From Planctomycetaceae bacterium (GTDB taxonomy: Bacteria; Planctomycetota; Planctomycetia; Planctomycetales; Planctomycetaceae), in contig JAJDEJ010000003.1 of assembly GCA_029259815.1 (NCBI GenBank), positions 1 to 40,200 on the forward strand: a stretch of 40,200 nt of DNA, given 5' to 3'. Position 1 is the stretch's first letter. The number at the start of each line of letters is the position of its first letter. Made by a program: the position numbers and the translations under genes. Below the pieces are notes generated by a model that saw nothing but the letters and a program-made list of their open reading frames with translations, ran no database searches and had not been told where the DNA came from. This document shows, piece by piece, positions 17,865-26,716 of the stretch.

Positions 17865-19013
17865 ATGCCCACGATGGCTTCCAAACGTGATTACTACGAA
17901 GTCCTTGGCGTGGCGAAGGATGCCGGGGTTGTTGAGATCAAGAAGTCCTACAAGAAGCTCGCGCTCGCGAATCACCCCGACCGCAACCCGGGCGATGACG
18001 AAGCCGTCGAACGCTTCAAGGAAGCCGCTGAGGCGTACGAGGTGCTCAGCGATGCTGATAAACGTGCACGGTACGACCGCTTCGGACATGCGGGCGTGCA
18101 GGGAGCGGCCGGTCGGGGCGGGGGACAGTTCCACGACATCGGCGACATCTTCGAGCAGTTCGGCGACATTTTTGAGGGGTTCGGTTTCTTCGGCAATAAG
18201 CCGCGAGGCGGAGGGGCAGGACCTCGACGTGGATCACATCTGCGGTCTGCGTTGACGATCACTCTTGTGGAAGCAGCCTTGGGTGTCGAGAAGGAAGTCA
18301 CCATCAAACGCTCGAAGAGCTGTGAGACGTGTGACGGCACGGGAGCCGAACCGGGCACGGTCGCCGAGGCGTGCGATTACTGCGGCGGACACGGTCAGGT
18401 GGTGCAGGCACAGGGGTTCTTCCGCGTGCAGACAACGTGCCCAGCCTGTCGCGGCGAAGGACACGTGATTCGCAACAAGTGTGCGACGTGCGCAGGATCA
18501 GGACGCGAACCGGATACAGTCACACTCGACGTCAAAGTGCCGGCGGGTGTCGACACAGGCATGCAACTCTGCCTGCGAGGCGAAGGCGAACCGGGACAAA
18601 ACGGCGGACCACGCGGCGATCTGTTCGTCGACATCAAGGTCGAGGAGCACACGATCTTCGAACGCGAGGGCACGCACCTGATGTGCCGTGCTCCGATCAC
18701 GTACACACAGGCCACGCTGGGAACCACGCTCGAAGTGCCGCTCATTCAGGGAACGGAAGACGTTGACATCCCCGCAGGCACACAGCCGGGTGAGGTGTTC
18801 CGTCTGCGAGGCAAAGGCATGCCCGACCCCCACGGCGGCCGCGCGGGCGACCTGCATGTCGAGATTCAACTGGAAGTCCCGAAAAAGCTCGAACCCGAGC
18901 ACGAGGAACTTCTGCGACAACTCGCAGAGCACGAGAAGACACAAGTCAGCCAACATCAGAAATCGTGGTTTGAGAAGCTGAAGGAACTGGTAACAGGTGA
19001 TGATGATGACTGA
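17865..19013 (+). CDS. dnaJ: Chaperone DnaJ (Hsp40)
   Basis: Full-length type I DnaJ (382 residues), the J-protein that stimulates DnaK ATPase and delivers substrates. It has the J domain with HPD (37-39), a Gly/Phe-rich linker ([18 protein letters not shown] to FEGFGFFG), four zinc-finger repeats ([32 protein letters not shown]) and the C-terminal substrate-binding domain. The protein ends with an acidic tail (TGDDDD). The ATG at 17865 may be replaced by the internal ATG three codons on. It follows the accessory block by 59 bp with no obvious promoter, and grpE lies 387 bp downstream. dnaK is not in the window. Confidence 0.97.
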   Translation: MPTMASKRDYYEVLGVAKDAGVVEIKKSYKKLALANHPDRNPGDDEAVERFKEAAEAYEVLSDADKRARYDRFGHAGVQGAAGRGGGQFHDIGDIFEQFGDIFEGFGFFGNKPRGGGAGPRRGSHLRSALTITLVEAALGVEKEVTIKRSKSCETCDGTGAEPGTVAEACDYCGGHGQVVQAQGFFRVQTTCPACRGEGHVIRNKCATCAGSGREPDTVTLDVKVPAGVDTGMQLCLRGEGEPGQNGGPRGDLFVDIKVEEHTIFEREGTHLMCRAPITYTQATLGTTLEVPLIQGTEDVDIPAGTQPGEVFRLRGKGMPDPHGGRAGDLHVEIQLEVPKKLEPEHEELLRQLAEHEKTQVSQHQKSWFEKLKELVTGDDDD

Positions 19014-19068
19014 CCAGAGTCGCCATCACGCTCGGGACATGGGATTTTTAAGTGTCGTGTTTCGCACG

Positions 19069-19235
19069 CCCTCTCCCCTTGGGGGAGAGGGACAGATTCT
19101 GAAGCGTCAGCTAAGAATCAGGGTGAGGGGTGGGCGTTGGAGTTGGTGCACACCCAAGGTGGCTCGTCGCCACCCCCTCACCCTGGTTTCGGCGCTCCGC
19201 TTGAAACCGGTCCCTCTCCCCCAAGGGGAGAGGGG
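19069..19235. repeat. Long palindromic intergenic repeat, copy 3
   Basis: Same family as 3524-3687 and 8705-8868, with arms starting ccctctccccttgggggaga and ending tctcccccaaggggagaggg. Both outer ends show the same C/G change (cttgggggag instead of cttgagggag) on the two arms, a compensatory change that keeps the palindrome. It occupies much of the gap between dnaJ and grpE (19014-19400); the rest holds no gene. Confidence 0.85.
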
Positions 19236-19400
19236 TGTTGAGGCTGCATGCATGCGACAGTCATCAATCCCACGTCCCCCGCATGATGAGCGATGCAAGG
19301 AGAAGCGTCCTGACAGTCAGAGATCGTTAGACAATTCCGCTCGTCACGCAGAGCGTGACGGCTACTTTGAGGGGCCTGCCCCCTTGGAATACGTGAAGAC

Positions 19401-19997
19401 ATGACAGATCAACAACCCACTGACGACGCGGCTGAGATTCCCGGCGACTTTGTCAAAGGGGTTTCAGAAGCCCCGTCGGATGAGCCAAGAGAGCCGGTGG
19501 AAGAGACCGACGCGCCGTTGTCGTTGGAAGCACAACTCCAATTCGTAGCTGACGAGCGAGACGCGGCCAAGGATCAATTGCTACGGTCACAGGCCGAGTT
19601 GGAGAACTATCGTAAGCGTGCCAACCGAGAGCGGGACGAGGAGCGACGTTACGCGGCTCTGCCTCTCGTGCGGGATCTTCTCCCCGGACTGGATAACCTG
19701 CAAAGAGCCATTGACGCGGCCCGTCACACGGACGACCTGTCGGCCATGTTGCAGGGGGTCGAGATGGTCTCAGTACAGATTGATGAGGTGCTGACGCGTC
19801 ACGGAGCGGTCCCGATTCCGTCGGTCGGCGAGCCGTTTGATCCGAACAAGCACGAAGCGATCCAACAAATGCCGTCTGCTGATCATCCGCCGATGACGGT
19901 CATTGACGAAGTCGAACGCGGCTACATGCTCAACGATCGTGTGGTCCGCCCGAGCAAAGTGATCGTCTCCGTCGCCGCCCCGAAGGCACAAAGTTGA
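19401..19997 (+). CDS. grpE: Nucleotide exchange factor GrpE
   Basis: A 198-residue GrpE, which releases ADP from DnaK. The acidic N-terminus (about 1-40) is followed by a long coiled coil (AQLQFVADERDAAKDQLLRS then AELENYRKRANRERDEERRY) and the beta-rich head. The head contains LLPGLDNLQRAI, GEPFDPNKHEAIQQ and RGYMLNDRVVRPSKVIVS, all diagnostic of GrpE. Length is normal. It belongs to the chaperone region with dnaJ, though repeat copy 3 separates them. No strong promoter was recognised. Confidence 0.96.
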   Translation: MTDQQPTDDAAEIPGDFVKGVSEAPSDEPREPVEETDAPLSLEAQLQFVADERDAAKDQLLRSQAELENYRKRANRERDEERRYAALPLVRDLLPGLDNLQRAIDAARHTDDLSAMLQGVEMVSVQIDEVLTRHGAVPIPSVGEPFDPNKHEAIQQMPSADHPPMTVIDEVERGYMLNDRVVRPSKVIVSVAAPKAQS

Positions 19998-20099
19998 AAA
20001 ACGTAGCTGAACTCACAAGATTTCAGATCGCTGACGCAGAGACATCAGTCTGAATTCTTGCGGATTCAGCTACCCAAAGGCCCTCAAAGAGACTCATTG

Positions 20100-20414
20100 A
20101 TGCCCACTTACGACTACAAATGCAAGAAATGTGATCATACCTGGGAGTCGTTCCAGTCCATCACGGCCAAACCGACGAAGAAGTGTCCGGAGTGCGGGAA
20201 GCAGTCCGCCCAGCGCGTGATCGGCCCTGGAGCGGGCATCATCTTCAAGGGCAGCGGCTTCTACCAGACCGACTACCGCAGCGACTCCTACAAGAAGGGA
20301 GCCGAAGCTGCGAAGAAGGCAAGCGAGTCGTCGACGAAGTCCGAGGGCAGCGGTAACAAGGGGGGAGGCGACTCGAAGCCTGCGACCAAGAGTGAGTCCA
20401 AGTCAAGCGATTGA
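20100..20414 (+). CDS. FmdB-family zinc-ribbon protein
   Basis: A 104-residue protein with the FmdB N-terminal zinc ribbon: MPTYDYKCKKC (C8, C11) and KKCPECGK (C29, C32), then the FKGSGFYQTDYRS segment typical of this family. The C-terminal part (about 63-104) is low-complexity Lys/Ser/Glu/Gly. The start at 20100 is chosen over upstream in-frame codons because family members begin MPTY. Proteins of this family are often called regulators, but the biochemical role is not known. In planctomycetes they often follow grpE, as here. Confidence 0.9.
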   Translation: MPTYDYKCKKCDHTWESFQSITAKPTKKCPECGKQSAQRVIGPGAGIIFKGSGFYQTDYRSDSYKKGAEAAKKASESSTKSEGSGNKGGGDSKPATKSESKSSD

Positions 20415-20432
20415 CGTCAACGGGTTTCCTTC

Positions 20433-20531
20433 GTCATTCCCGCGAAGGCGGGAATCCACCGAGCATCGATACCCATTCAAACTGACTCATCTCCTCCACG
20501 CCTTCTGGATTCCCGCCTTCGCGGGAATGAC
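20433..20531. repeat. Inverted repeat with perfect 26-bp arms
   Basis: The arms are gtcattcccgcgaaggcggg extended by aatcca (20433-20458) and its exact complement (20506-20531), enclosing 47 nt. This is the widespread attcccgcg palindromic family seen in many bacteria. A half-copy with one base change lies near 24711-24736, just before the sulfatase gene. Confidence 0.85.
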
Positions 20532-20607
20532 ACATGAGTTAGGCACGATGGCGGCGGGTTGACACACTCGGGCATTTGGCGTTTCATGCGGCCAAAGGAG
20601 ATATTCC

Positions 20608-20826
20608 ATGATTCGTCCACAAACGTGTCCCATCTGTGACACTGAACTTGTCACCAACGCCGCGACGCTCTCGCCGTTGTTCCCGTTCTGTAGTGAACGA
20701 TGCAAGCTGATCGACCTGCATCGCTGGACCGAGGGGAAGTACGCGGTTGTCGAGCCGTTGACGCCGGAGAAGATGATGGAAGAATTGTTGGGCGATGATC
20801 CCGAGGCGTTTGAAGGCGAGATGTGA
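20608..20826 (+). CDS. yacG: YacG zinc-binding protein (DNA gyrase inhibitor family)
   Basis: A 72-residue zinc-ribbon protein. The first pair of ligands is CPIC (C7, C10) and the second C-S-E-R-C (C28, C32) in FPFCSERCKLIDLHRW, the hallmark of DUF329/YacG. A clear aaggagat site precedes the ATG. In E. coli YacG binds GyrB and inhibits gyrase; whether it does so here is inference. It lies 193 bp after the FmdB gene and 67 bp before the SDR gene. Confidence 0.9.
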   Translation: MIRPQTCPICDTELVTNAATLSPLFPFCSERCKLIDLHRWTEGKYAVVEPLTPEKMMEELLGDDPEAFEGEM

Positions 20827-20852
20827 TCACGTTGAGCGTATGAGTGATTTGT

Positions 20853-20882
20853 ACCCACGGGTTGTGACCCATGGGCTTTATC
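20853..20882. repeat. Short acccacgggttgtgaccc-type repeat
   Basis: The segment acccacgggttgtgacccat just before the SDR gene has a related, reversed copy at about 37412-37444 (gcccacgggcgacgccccgt then gggtcacaacc). The two belong to one short palindromic repeat family. Confidence 0.55.
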
Positions 20883-20893
20883 TTTGGGGATGA

Positions 20894-21646
20894 ATGATGA
20901 GTGACATTTCTCGAGTGGCATTGGTGACAGGGTCCGCGACCGGCGTGGGCCGCGCGTGTGCGGTGCGGTTTGCGAAATTGGGGTTTGATGTTGTCGTCAA
21001 CTACTCCAAGAGTGAGGACGACGCGAAGGAGACGGTTTCACTCGTGGAAGCCGAGGGACAGCGGGCGCTGCTGATTCAATGCAACGTGCGGAATGATGCT
21101 GACGTCAAACAGATGATGCAGCAGATCGAAGGCGAGTTCGGTCGGCTGGACGTGCTCGTCAACAATGCGGCGATGACGTACTTTGTCGAGCACACGGACC
21201 TCGATGCGATGACCGAGGAGAAATGGGACGACATTCTCGCGGTCAATGTGAAGGGGCCGTTCTTTGTCACACGCGCAGCCGTGCCGTTACTCAAGCAGAG
21301 TGACGCGGCAGCCGTCGTGAACGTAAGTTCGACCGCGGGCGTCGTCGGAGCCGGATCGTCGATCGCGTACTGTGCAAGTAAAGGAGCCCTCAACAATATG
21401 ACGATGTCACTCGCTCGGGCGCTGGCCCCCGAGGTGCGAGTGAATTCAGTTTGCCCGGGACCGATCGACAGCCGCTGGCTGCGTGGTCACCTGAGTGCAG
21501 AGGAGTTGCAGGCAATGACGAACGACTTCCCGATCCCCCGGCCTGCACAGCCGGATGACGTCGCGGATGCCGTGATCTACCTCGCAACAGGGACGACACT
21601 GACGACCGGCCAGCGACTCGTCGTCGACGGCGGCCGCACGAGGTGA
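20894..21646 (+). CDS. Short-chain dehydrogenase/reductase (FabG-like SDR)
   Basis: A 250-residue classical SDR. The cofactor motif TGSATGVG (about 13-20), the NNAAM stretch that matches NNAG, the catalytic Ser in VVNVSSTAGV, and YCASK with Tyr and Lys are all present. The PGPIDSRWL segment and the final TGQRLVVDGGRTR are typical of NAD(P)-dependent 3-oxoacyl or alcohol dehydrogenases. Substrate cannot be told. Two adjacent ATG codons (20894, 20897) open it. Confidence 0.9.
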   Translation: MMSDISRVALVTGSATGVGRACAVRFAKLGFDVVVNYSKSEDDAKETVSLVEAEGQRALLIQCNVRNDADVKQMMQQIEGEFGRLDVLVNNAAMTYFVEHTDLDAMTEEKWDDILAVNVKGPFFVTRAAVPLLKQSDAAAVVNVSSTAGVVGAGSSIAYCASKGALNNMTMSLARALAPEVRVNSVCPGPIDSRWLRGHLSAEELQAMTNDFPIPRPAQPDDVADAVIYLATGTTLTTGQRLVVDGGRTR

Positions 21647-21669
21647 GATGTGAGGCGTCATCGCAGGAA

Positions 21670-21745
21670 GGGGTCAGGCACCATTTCGTCGTCAGAAATG
21701 CTTCGGATCTTCGACGTGCTTACTGACGAAATGGTGCCTGACCCC
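21670..21745. repeat. Inverted repeat ggggtcaggcaccatttcgt
   Basis: The left arm ggggtcaggcaccatttcgt (21670-21689) and the right arm acgaaatggtgcctgacccc (21726-21745) are exact complements, with a 36-nt centre. The pair lies between convergent genes (SDR on plus, TlpA-like on minus). The arm is familiar from planctomycete intergenic repeats, which in some genomes are linked to REP-associated transposases; none is present here. It may double as a bidirectional terminator. Confidence 0.85.
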
Positions 21746-21767
21746 GTCGGCTCTCCTCACTGCTCGC

Positions 21768-23708
21768 TCAGCGCTGCTTGAGCAGTTCCGGAATCTGCTT
21801 CTTGAGGTCGTCGACTGATGCGCTCACGGTCGCGACTTTGCCGTCCTTGCCGGCGAGGATCATGGTCGGCACGTTGATGATGCCCATCTCGACGGCGGGG
21901 CGGCCTTCAAGTCCGCCCTCTTCGTGGATGTGCGGCCACGGGAGTTTGTAGCGGGTGATGTACTGCTTGATCTGCTCATTTGGCCCGTCGACGTTGACGC
22001 CGATGACTTCAAAGCCGTTTTGGCGATACTGCTGATAGAGGGCGAGAATTTGCGGGATATCCTCCGTGCAGGGCTCGCACCAGGTTGTCCAGTAGATGAC
22101 CAGCACGACTTTGCCAGCATATTGACGTGTGTCGAGCGTGCCGCCGCCGAGGACGTTGCCGGACAGGCTCAGCGGCTTGTCCACGAGATCGAGGCGACGG
22201 AGTGCTCCGACTGCCCGCTTGGCCGGCTGGGCGGTGCGATAATTCTTGGCAAGCACCTCGTACCACTGGCGGGCCTCTTTCGGCTTGCCGTTCAACTCGG
22301 TCACCATCGCGAGTTGCAGGAGGGCATCGGGCGTGTCTTCGGCCTGCGGATGGGCTTTGGCGAAGCTTTCGAGTTGCTGGGTCCACCAGGTTTGAAGCTC
22401 CGCGACTTCCTTGGTGCTCGAGTTCTTCATGCGCGAGTTGTACTCCGACAACAGTCGACGGAATGTCGTGTAAGGAATGAGGGGTGAATCTTTGTCTTGG
22501 CGAGTGAGGGCGAGTTCAATCGCCTGCAATTCCTTGATGCCGTTTGGGTATCCATCGAGCTGCGTGGCGGTGGCGATGCCGTCGATTTGCTGACGCAGCC
22601 ACAGGTCGCGTTGCTCCTTCGTCTCGGCGACTTTGGCCAACTCGCCGAGGAGTTGGGCACGGTCGACGTTGTAGCGTTCGATCGCTTTGCGGGACGATTT
22701 TTCGTTCGGGGAGTCCTTGTCCAACTCCTGGAGTTTCTCGAGGAGTTCACGGACTTCAGCGGACAGACCAGTCGTTGCGGGCGCATCAGCGGGCGTACTG
22801 AGCGACGGCTGCATCAGCAGTCCCCCGGCGGTGATCTGCATCGATTCGCCTTCCACCGGCTGCGGGATGGTGGTCAGCTTCCAGACATCTCCCACGCGAA
22901 CCATTTCGCCGATCTGTACAAAGCCGGTGTCTTCGCCGTTCTTCACCATCGCCATCACGTTCTCATAAACGAGCAGATCCCTGCTCGCCTTTCCTGAAGA
23001 GACCGGGATGAGGTTCGGCCAGGGCATTGACGTATCGAAGCGGTCCCATTGAGTCCCCTGGGTGAGAATCTTTGAACCGCTGAGCACTTTTTTGAGTTGA
23101 CCTGCAGGATCGTCGATGCCTGTCTGCAAGGCCTCAGCGGTCTCCTTCGTGAACCCCAGGCTGCGGATATCCGTCGGGGTGATGAGCACGGTTGCCAACG
23201 CCTGAGCGTCCCCTGCAATCATCGCGTTGATCGCTTCGCGGGACGCTTCCTCAGCGGAAATGCGTTTCCACTCGTCGATGCGTCCGTCTTCGTTGGAGTC
23301 GATCCCCCAACGCGAGCCGGAGGTGTTGAACCAGAAAGACTCGTCGATCTTGCGGTTCTCGTTATTATCGACATCACGGAAGACTTCGAGTCCATGCTTG
23401 AAGTAACGGAACTGATCGACGACTTTGTTGCCATCGGAGTCGACAAAGCGGCGGATCACAGTCGATTGCGGACCGTACACGACCCATGCGGAACCTTTGC
23501 CTTCCTTCTCGACTTTGAGTTCGCACTTGGCGATGTCGTCCTTTTCGGGAATCTCGTAGTCGATGCCAGCTTGACTCGGTCGATACCCCAGCACCTGCTC
23601 AGCTGTGACTCCCTGAGCCATCACTGAGGGGCCCGACAAACACATCATGGCCAATGTGAATATCGCCAACCAATTCAACATCCGGGCCCGACACACAAAA
23701 CGACTCAT
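21768..23708 (-). CDS. Secreted protein with C-terminal thioredoxin-like (TlpA-type) domain
   Basis: This 646-residue protein has a signal peptide (about 1-32, ending around VMAQ). A long region follows that includes acidic calcium-binding-like runs (DSDGNKVVDQF, DVDNNENRKIDES, DSNEDGRIDEW at about 89-150) similar to dockerin or EF-hand-type loops. There are helical repeats in the middle (about 310-500), then a TlpA/ResA-type domain from about 510. That domain has the redox motif WCEPCTEDIPQIL (CEPC) and a cis-Pro segment NVPTMILAG. TlpA-like proteins reduce or form disulfides outside the cytoplasm. The fusion of Asp-rich loops and a redox domain is common in planctomycetes but not functionally explained. 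It is a single-gene unit. Confidence 0.88.
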   Translation of the reverse strand: MSRFVCRARMLNWLAIFTLAMMCLSGPSVMAQGVTAEQVLGYRPSQAGIDYEIPEKDDIAKCELKVEKEGKGSAWVVYGPQSTVIRRFVDSDGNKVVDQFRYFKHGLEVFRDVDNNENRKIDESFWFNTSGSRWGIDSNEDGRIDEWKRISAEEASREAINAMIAGDAQALATVLITPTDIRSLGFTKETAEALQTGIDDPAGQLKKVLSGSKILTQGTQWDRFDTSMPWPNLIPVSSGKASRDLLVYENVMAMVKNGEDTGFVQIGEMVRVGDVWKLTTIPQPVEGESMQITAGGLLMQPSLSTPADAPATTGLSAEVRELLEKLQELDKDSPNEKSSRKAIERYNVDRAQLLGELAKVAETKEQRDLWLRQQIDGIATATQLDGYPNGIKELQAIELALTRQDKDSPLIPYTTFRRLLSEYNSRMKNSSTKEVAELQTWWTQQLESFAKAHPQAEDTPDALLQLAMVTELNGKPKEARQWYEVLAKNYRTAQPAKRAVGALRRLDLVDKPLSLSGNVLGGGTLDTRQYAGKVVLVIYWTTWCEPCTEDIPQILALYQQYRQNGFEVIGVNVDGPNEQIKQYITRYKLPWPHIHEEGGLEGRPAVEMGIINVPTMILAGKDGKVATVSASVDDLKKQIPELLKQR

Positions 23709-23853
23709 CCGTCCAACTCCACTGATTTCTTGAGGGCTTGAGGGGGCACGTAACTTCCCAGGCTGCGATTACGGGATTCTAGTCAAAAGCGACGAATCGG
23801 GTCACGACCAGATTTCTGAGGGCCACATCGACACCGTCAGATCGACGACAGGC

Positions 23854-23882
23854 TTGAGATACGGTGTTTTCAGGCTTATAAG
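23854..23882 (+). promoter_or_regulatory. Sigma-70-type promoter candidate
   Basis: TTGAGA (23854-23859), a 17-bp spacer and TATAAG (23877-23882) lie 64 bp before the thioesterase ATG. Both hexamers are close to consensus and the spacing is ideal. Confidence 0.55.
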
Positions 23883-23945
23883 AGAGTCTATTCAACGCCC
23901 AGCTTCGACGGGTTACCCCAAATACGCTCGCTTCAGAGGCCACTG

Positions 23946-24386
23946 ATGGACTTGCCTAAAGTCGGTAGCTCACATGAAACGTCCTTCATTGTCGAGCCGC
24001 AGCACGCCATCCCGTTCCCCGGTCTGCCCCCTGTGCTGGCCACTCCCTGGGTTGTCTGGCACCTGGAGGCGACCGCCTACTACATGGTGCAGCCAACACT
24101 TCCGGAGGACCACGTCACTGTGGGCACTCATATCGAACTGGACCATCTGGCTCCGACACTCGTCGGCACAGAGGTCACATGTCGATGCAAGGTCGTCAAT
24201 GTCGACGGAGAGGTGATCACGCTCCAGGTCGAGGCCGTTGACGGCTCAGAGGTGTTGAGCAAGGGCCTGCACAAACGTCATGTCGTCGATGTCAACCGAC
24301 TCAACAAGCGTCTGGAGATGAAGGCCCTCGCAGATAACGGACCCGTGACACCCCTCCCCCCCACCAAGAATGAGACCCCATCATGA
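23946..24386 (+). CDS. Hotdog-fold thioesterase (FlK/PaaI-like)
   Basis: A 146-residue hotdog protein. The core segment ATAYYMVQPTLPEDHVTVGT and HIELDHLAPTLVGTEV resemble the fluoroacetyl-CoA thioesterase (FlK)-like family, followed by CKVVNVDGEVITLQVEAVDG and HKRHVVDVNRL. Such enzymes hydrolyse acyl-CoA thioesters. The conserved glutamate (in LEATAYY) and the central helix are visible; substrate is unknown. It overlaps the following ABM gene by four bases (ATGA), so the two are translationally coupled. A plausible promoter lies at 23854. Confidence 0.82.
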   Translation: MDLPKVGSSHETSFIVEPQHAIPFPGLPPVLATPWVVWHLEATAYYMVQPTLPEDHVTVGTHIELDHLAPTLVGTEVTCRCKVVNVDGEVITLQVEAVDGSEVLSKGLHKRHVVDVNRLNKRLEMKALADNGPVTPLPPTKNETPS

Positions 24387-24691
24387 TTCATGTCATCGCC
24401 ACCGTACACATCGTCGAAGGTCGTCGCGACGAGTTTCTCGGCATCTTCCAAAACTTAATGCCCCAGGTGCAGGCGGAAGACGGCTGCATCGAGTACGGCC
24501 CCGCTATCGACATCGACACGGGTGTCCCCATTCAAAAAATGACCGGTGAGAATACCGTCACGGTCCTTGAGAAGTGGAACTCTGTCGACAAACTCAAGGC
24601 CCACCTTGGCTCGCCGCACATGGTGGAGTATCGCAAGAGTATCGAGGGTCTCGTCCAAGGCGTGACGTTGAACGTGTTGCAGCCGGCGTAG
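24383..24691 (+). CDS. ABM-domain protein (YgiN-like quinol monooxygenase family)
   Basis: A 102-residue ABM protein: MIHVIATVHIVEGRRDEFLG is the first strand and helix, EDGCIEYGPAIDIDTG matches the E-x-G-C-x-x-Y box, and TVLEKWNSVDKLKAHLGSPH matches the E-x-W ... H box. The family binds quinones or haem-like substrates; activity is not proven here. It overlaps the thioesterase gene (ATGA), which suggests a small acyl-CoA or aromatic catabolism operon; that is inference. Confidence 0.83.
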   Translation: MIHVIATVHIVEGRRDEFLGIFQNLMPQVQAEDGCIEYGPAIDIDTGVPIQKMTGENTVTVLEKWNSVDKLKAHLGSPHMVEYRKSIEGLVQGVTLNVLQPA

Positions 24692-24710
24692 CGCCGGACA
24701 AGTCAGAATG

Positions 24711-24794
24711 TCATTCCCGCGCAGGCGGGAATCCATCTCCCTCGTTCCCAAGCTCCGGCTTGGGAACGCAAGTGCCGCGAAGCTTCTGCTTCGC
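24711..24794. repeat. Three adjacent palindromic elements before the sulfatase
   Basis: First is a half-copy of the attcccgcg repeat (gtcattcccgcgcaggcggg, from 24711). Then come the hairpin cgttcccaagctccggcttg ending gggaacg (24743-24768) and the hairpin gcgaagcttctgcttcgc (24777-24794). The last ends 16 bp before the sulfatase start, so it could influence translation. Confidence 0.65.
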
Positions 24795-24810
24795 GAGATG
24801 CGGAAGCTCC

Positions 24811-26595
24811 ATGATGCTCGCACAACGACTCTGCTTGTTCGTCCTGACACTTGCTCCCGGACTCACGAGCACAGCCGACCTCATCGCATCAAATCCGAAC
24901 GTGATCCTCGTGATCACCGATGATCAGGGCTATGGCGACATCGCGGCTCACGGCAACGAGATGATCAAGACGCCGCACCTCGATCGACTACACGGCGAGA
25001 GTGTGAGGCTGACGAACTTTCATGTCGACCCGACCTGTTCGCCCACACGCTCCGCACTGATGACCGGTCGTTACTCGACTCGCACAGGCGTGTGGCACAC
25101 GATCATGGGTCGCTCGCTGATGTCGCCCGACGAACTCACACTCGCCGAGGCACTCGCCACGGGCGGGTATCGCACGGGCATGTTCGGCAAGTGGCATCTT
25201 GGTGACAATTATCCCTGCCGTCCACAAGATCAGGGCTACGAGCAGACATGGCACCATGGCGGTGGAGGCATCACGCAGACCCCCGACTGGTGGGGGAATG
25301 ACTACTTCGACGACACCTACGTCAATGAGCACGGCGAACCCCAAGCGTTCGAGGGCTATTGCACCAACGTTTGGTTCGACACGGCACTTGGATTCATTGA
25401 GCAACACAAGGATGGCGACGACCCGTTTTTCTGCTATCTCGCGACCAATGCCCCGCACGGGCCGTTCTTCGTCGACAAGAAGTACTCGCAACCCTACACC
25501 GACGCAGGTGTCCCCGATCCGATGGCCAAGTTCTATGGGATGATCACCAACATCGACGAGAACATGGGCCGCCTCGTCAAGCAACTCGACGAGTGGCAAC
25601 TGCGTGAGAACACGATCCTGATCTTCATGTCCGACAACGGCACCGCCGCCGGCGTCGCCAGACGCAAGGCGAGCGGGGGACGTCAGTCCCCTGTTGGTTC
25701 CGACGCCCCCAATCAATGGACCGGATTCAATGCCGGCATGCGAGGCCAAAAGGGAAGCGAATACGAAGGCGGGCACCGCGTGCCATGCTTCATCCGCTGG
25801 CCCGCCGGTGATCTCAGCGGCGGTCGCAACGTCTCCCAACTCACAGCTCACATCGACCTCCTGCCGACCGTGCTCGACCTCTGCAACGTCGACAAACCAG
25901 ACGGTCCGCCCCTCGATGGCATAAGCCTCGTCAGCATCCTCAACGGCGATACGGACGCCCTGCGTAACCGCACGCTGCTCGTGCATTCGCAACGCTTGGA
26001 GCACGTCGAGAAGTGGCGGAAATCAGCCGTCATGACCGAGCGCTGGCGGCTGATCAACGGCAAGGGGCTGTTTGACATTCAGAACGACCCAAGTCAACAG
26101 TGGGACATCGCCAGTGATCATCCGCAGGTCGTCGACAAACTGAATTCGGCGTACGAAGACTGGTGGACGAGCCTGTCACCCGTGTTCAATAAGGCTGTCC
26201 ACATCAGCCTCGGCGCGGATGAAGAGAATCCCACACACCTGACCTGTCACGACTGGCACACAGGCGACGGCCCGGTCCCGTGGAATCAAAACGCCGTCTC
26301 CAAGAACCCGCCCCACAACGGCCATTGGACCGTGCGAATCGACCAACCCGGCACCTACGAGTTCCGCCTGAGGCTGCGTCCCGCAGAAGTCGGCGAACCC
26401 ATCCCCGCCGGACAAGCCCGCCTCCAGATCGGCGAAGTCGAAGCAACTACAAAAACCGATGGGACCACCGACGAAGTGCATCTGACTGTCGAACTCGAAC
26501 CAGGACGGGCAACCCTGCAAACATGGCTAACCGAGACCAACGGCACCGAACGCGGAGCGTATTTCGTCAACGTGGAACGACTCGACGGAACGTAA
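24811..26595 (+). CDS. Secreted type I sulfatase
   Basis: From the ATG at 24811 the protein has 594 residues with a hydrophobic signal peptide (about 1-22). The open frame reaches 79 codons further upstream, through palindromic repeats and the ABM gene's end, which is not a plausible start. NVILVITDDQGYGDIAAHGN holds the metal-binding Asp pair. CSPTRSALMTGRY is the sulfatase signature whose Cys is converted to formylglycine, and GKWHLG is the second signature. MSDNGTAAGV supplies further metal ligands. A C-terminal beta domain (about 470-594) follows the catalytic domain. It would remove sulfate from sulfated polysaccharides outside the cytoplasm. A formylglycine-generating enzyme is needed but is not in the window. 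Confidence 0.94.
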   Translation: MMLAQRLCLFVLTLAPGLTSTADLIASNPNVILVITDDQGYGDIAAHGNEMIKTPHLDRLHGESVRLTNFHVDPTCSPTRSALMTGRYSTRTGVWHTIMGRSLMSPDELTLAEALATGGYRTGMFGKWHLGDNYPCRPQDQGYEQTWHHGGGGITQTPDWWGNDYFDDTYVNEHGEPQAFEGYCTNVWFDTALGFIEQHKDGDDPFFCYLATNAPHGPFFVDKKYSQPYTDAGVPDPMAKFYGMITNIDENMGRLVKQLDEWQLRENTILIFMSDNGTAAGVARRKASGGRQSPVGSDAPNQWTGFNAGMRGQKGSEYEGGHRVPCFIRWPAGDLSGGRNVSQLTAHIDLLPTVLDLCNVDKPDGPPLDGISLVSILNGDTDALRNRTLLVHSQRLEHVEKWRKSAVMTERWRLINGKGLFDIQNDPSQQWDIASDHPQVVDKLNSAYEDWWTSLSPVFNKAVHISLGADEENPTHLTCHDWHTGDGPVPWNQNAVSKNPPHNGHWTVRIDQPGTYEFRLRLRPAEVGEPIPAGQARLQIGEVEATTKTDGTTDEVHLTVELEPGRATLQTWLTETNGTERGAYFVNVERLDGT

Positions 26596-26599
26596 GTCA

Positions 26600-26680
26600 G
26601 TAGGGCCGGCTGTGCCGGCCGCACGAAGAATGAACGTTGTTTGGCATTTGCGTCCGGCGAGAGCCGGACCTACGCGGCTT
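26600..26680. repeat. Two hairpins in the sulfatase-ceramidase gap
   Basis: The hairpins gccggctgtgccggc (about 26608-26622) and gtccggcgagagccggac (about 26652-26669) are flanked by agtaggg and ctacg, which are near complements. This makes one compound palindromic repeat, possibly also a terminator for the sulfatase. Confidence 0.55.
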
Positions 26681-26716
26681 GACCCATGATCAACGCTTGA
26701 GATGAGGAACGAGAGA

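Noticed and set aside
20433-20531. Possible CRISPR-like or attachment structure from the attcccgcg arms
   Set aside because: There are only two arms in inverted orientation and no spacers; it is a known type of dispersed palindrome.
24988-26004. Minus-strand open frame of 338 codons opposite the sulfatase
   Set aside because: The plus strand encodes clear sulfatase signatures through the whole stretch; the minus frame shows no recognisable domain.
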